DNA of 6,578 bases, from contig JADFLD010000124.1 in NCBI GenBank assembly GCA_022564535.1, forward strand, positions 1 through 6,578, given 5' to 3'. Position 1 is the stretch's first letter. The number at the start of each line of letters is the position of its first letter. The notes below the pieces were generated by a model. It had not been told where the DNA came from. It searched no databases and was given only the letters and a program-made list of their open reading frames with translations. Source of the DNA: Gemmatimonadota bacterium. Lineage in GTDB: Bacteria; Gemmatimonadota; Gemmatimonadetes; Longimicrobiales; UBA6960. Positions 5,919 to 6,578 of the stretch are shown here, one piece after another. Both the position numbers and the translations under genes were made by a program.

Positions 5919-6578
5919 ATGCACAGACCGACGCCGCTCCTGCTCCCGATCGTCGCCGCCCTCGCGGCCTGCGCCGGGCCGAGCTCCGACACGGGGCCGG
6001 TAATCGACGCGGGCGACTGGCCGCACTACGCCCGCGATCTCGCGGCGACCAAGTACTCCCCTCTCGACCAGATCGACGCCGACAACATCGAGTCCCTGGA
6101 GATCGTCTGGACGTGGGAGTCGGCCGACTACCGCCTGACGGGTGAGCAGGAAGGCGCGGGAGTGAACCCGAACTTCCAGGCGACGCCGATCAAGATCGGA
6201 GCGCGACTCTACACATCCACGAATCTGGGCCAGGCGGTCGCTCTGGACCCCGCAACGGGCCAGGAGATCTGGCGCTACGACCCGTATGCGAGAGGCCTGC
6301 GCGGGACCCCGAGCGGTCGCTCGAACCGGGGTGTCGCGTACTGGAGTGACGGCTCGAAGGAACGCATCCTCCTCGGATCGGGCCAATACCTGATCTCCCT
6401 CGACGCGGCCACGGGTGAGCCCGACCCGGCGTTCGGCTCGGGCGGCGTGGTCGACCTCGCAGACGACCCCGATCCCCGGGTCTTGACGTTCTCGTGGACG
6501 TCGGCACCGCTCGTCGTCCGCGACATCGCCATCGTAGGCGCCACGGCCATGGTTCCGAACAGGAACTGGAAAACCGCA
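5919..6578 (+). CDS. PQQ-dependent dehydrogenase lipoprotein (N-terminal 220 residues; cut by window edge)
   Basis: The frame opens at ATG 5919 and is still open at the last base, so only 220 residues are seen of a protein family that usually exceeds 500. Residues 1-17 form a lipoprotein signal peptide with the lipobox LAAC; Cys18 would be lipidated, placing the enzyme on a membrane facing the periplasm. The mature part begins with DWPHYARDLAATKYSPLDQI (33-52), the typical first strand of quinoprotein propellers of the glucose/alcohol dehydrogenase group. It continues with the PQQ repeat-like AVALDPATGQEIWRYDP (about 106-122) and a second repeat-like YLISLDAATGE. Such enzymes oxidise alcohols or sugars and pass electrons to a quinone or a cytochrome c. 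The catalytic residues and any cytochrome c domain lie beyond the window, so substrate and subtype are open. The gene is divergent from the S9 peptidase and may share its control region. Confidence 0.92.
   Translation, partial: MHRPTPLLLPIVAALAACAGPSSDTGPVIDAGDWPHYARDLAATKYSPLDQIDADNIESLEIVWTWESADYRLTGEQEGAGVNPNFQATPIKIGARLYTSTNLGQAVALDPATGQEIWRYDPYARGLRGTPSGRSNRGVAYWSDGSKERILLGSGQYLISLDAATGEPDPAFGSGGVVDLADDPDPRVLTFSWTSAPLVVRDIAIVGATAMVPNRNWKTA

Overview
The window is GC-rich bacterial DNA with five protein genes and almost no non-coding space. Four genes lie on the minus strand and one on the plus strand. The two outermost genes run off the ends of the window. High GC, a secreted S9 peptidase, a secreted M20 amidohydrolase and a lipoprotein PQQ dehydrogenase side by side suggest a heterotrophic Gram-negative bacterium, perhaps of the Gemmatimonadota type. 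This placement is an inference from gene content and style; no rRNA or other marker is present.

Layout from left to right: (1) 1-437, minus, the first 145 residues of an FAD-dependent oxidoreductase of the geranylgeranyl-reductase-like family. (2) 434-1156, minus, a class I SAM-dependent methyltransferase whose stop overlaps the oxidoreductase start by 4 bases (ATGA). (3) 1169-2806, minus, an exported AbgB-like M20 amidohydrolase ending 12 bases before the methyltransferase. (4) a 121-base gap with a strong GC-rich hairpin just after the next gene's stop. (5) 2928-5771, minus, a large exported S9 (prolyl oligopeptidase family) serine peptidase with a very acidic, low-complexity insert in its propeller. 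(6) 5772-5918, a divergent promoter region with a long imperfect inverted repeat. (7) 5919-6578, plus, the N-terminal part of a PQQ-dependent dehydrogenase lipoprotein.

The amidohydrolase, methyltransferase and oxidoreductase are spaced like one operon. The methyltransferase and flavoprotein pair recalls tailoring enzymes of phenolic lipid or quinone pathways that work with a type III polyketide synthase, but no synthase lies in the window. The two hydrolases are both predicted to be exported and could act in sequence on peptides or acylated amino acids outside the cytoplasm. The PQQ enzyme would feed electrons from an unknown alcohol or sugar into the periplasmic respiratory chain. I see no defence system, CRISPR array, mobile element or RNA gene, and no clearly new system. 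The points most worth a second look are a metal-ligand change in the M20 enzyme, the acidic tandem repeat in the peptidase, the inverted repeat between the divergent genes, and the unusual operon make-up.
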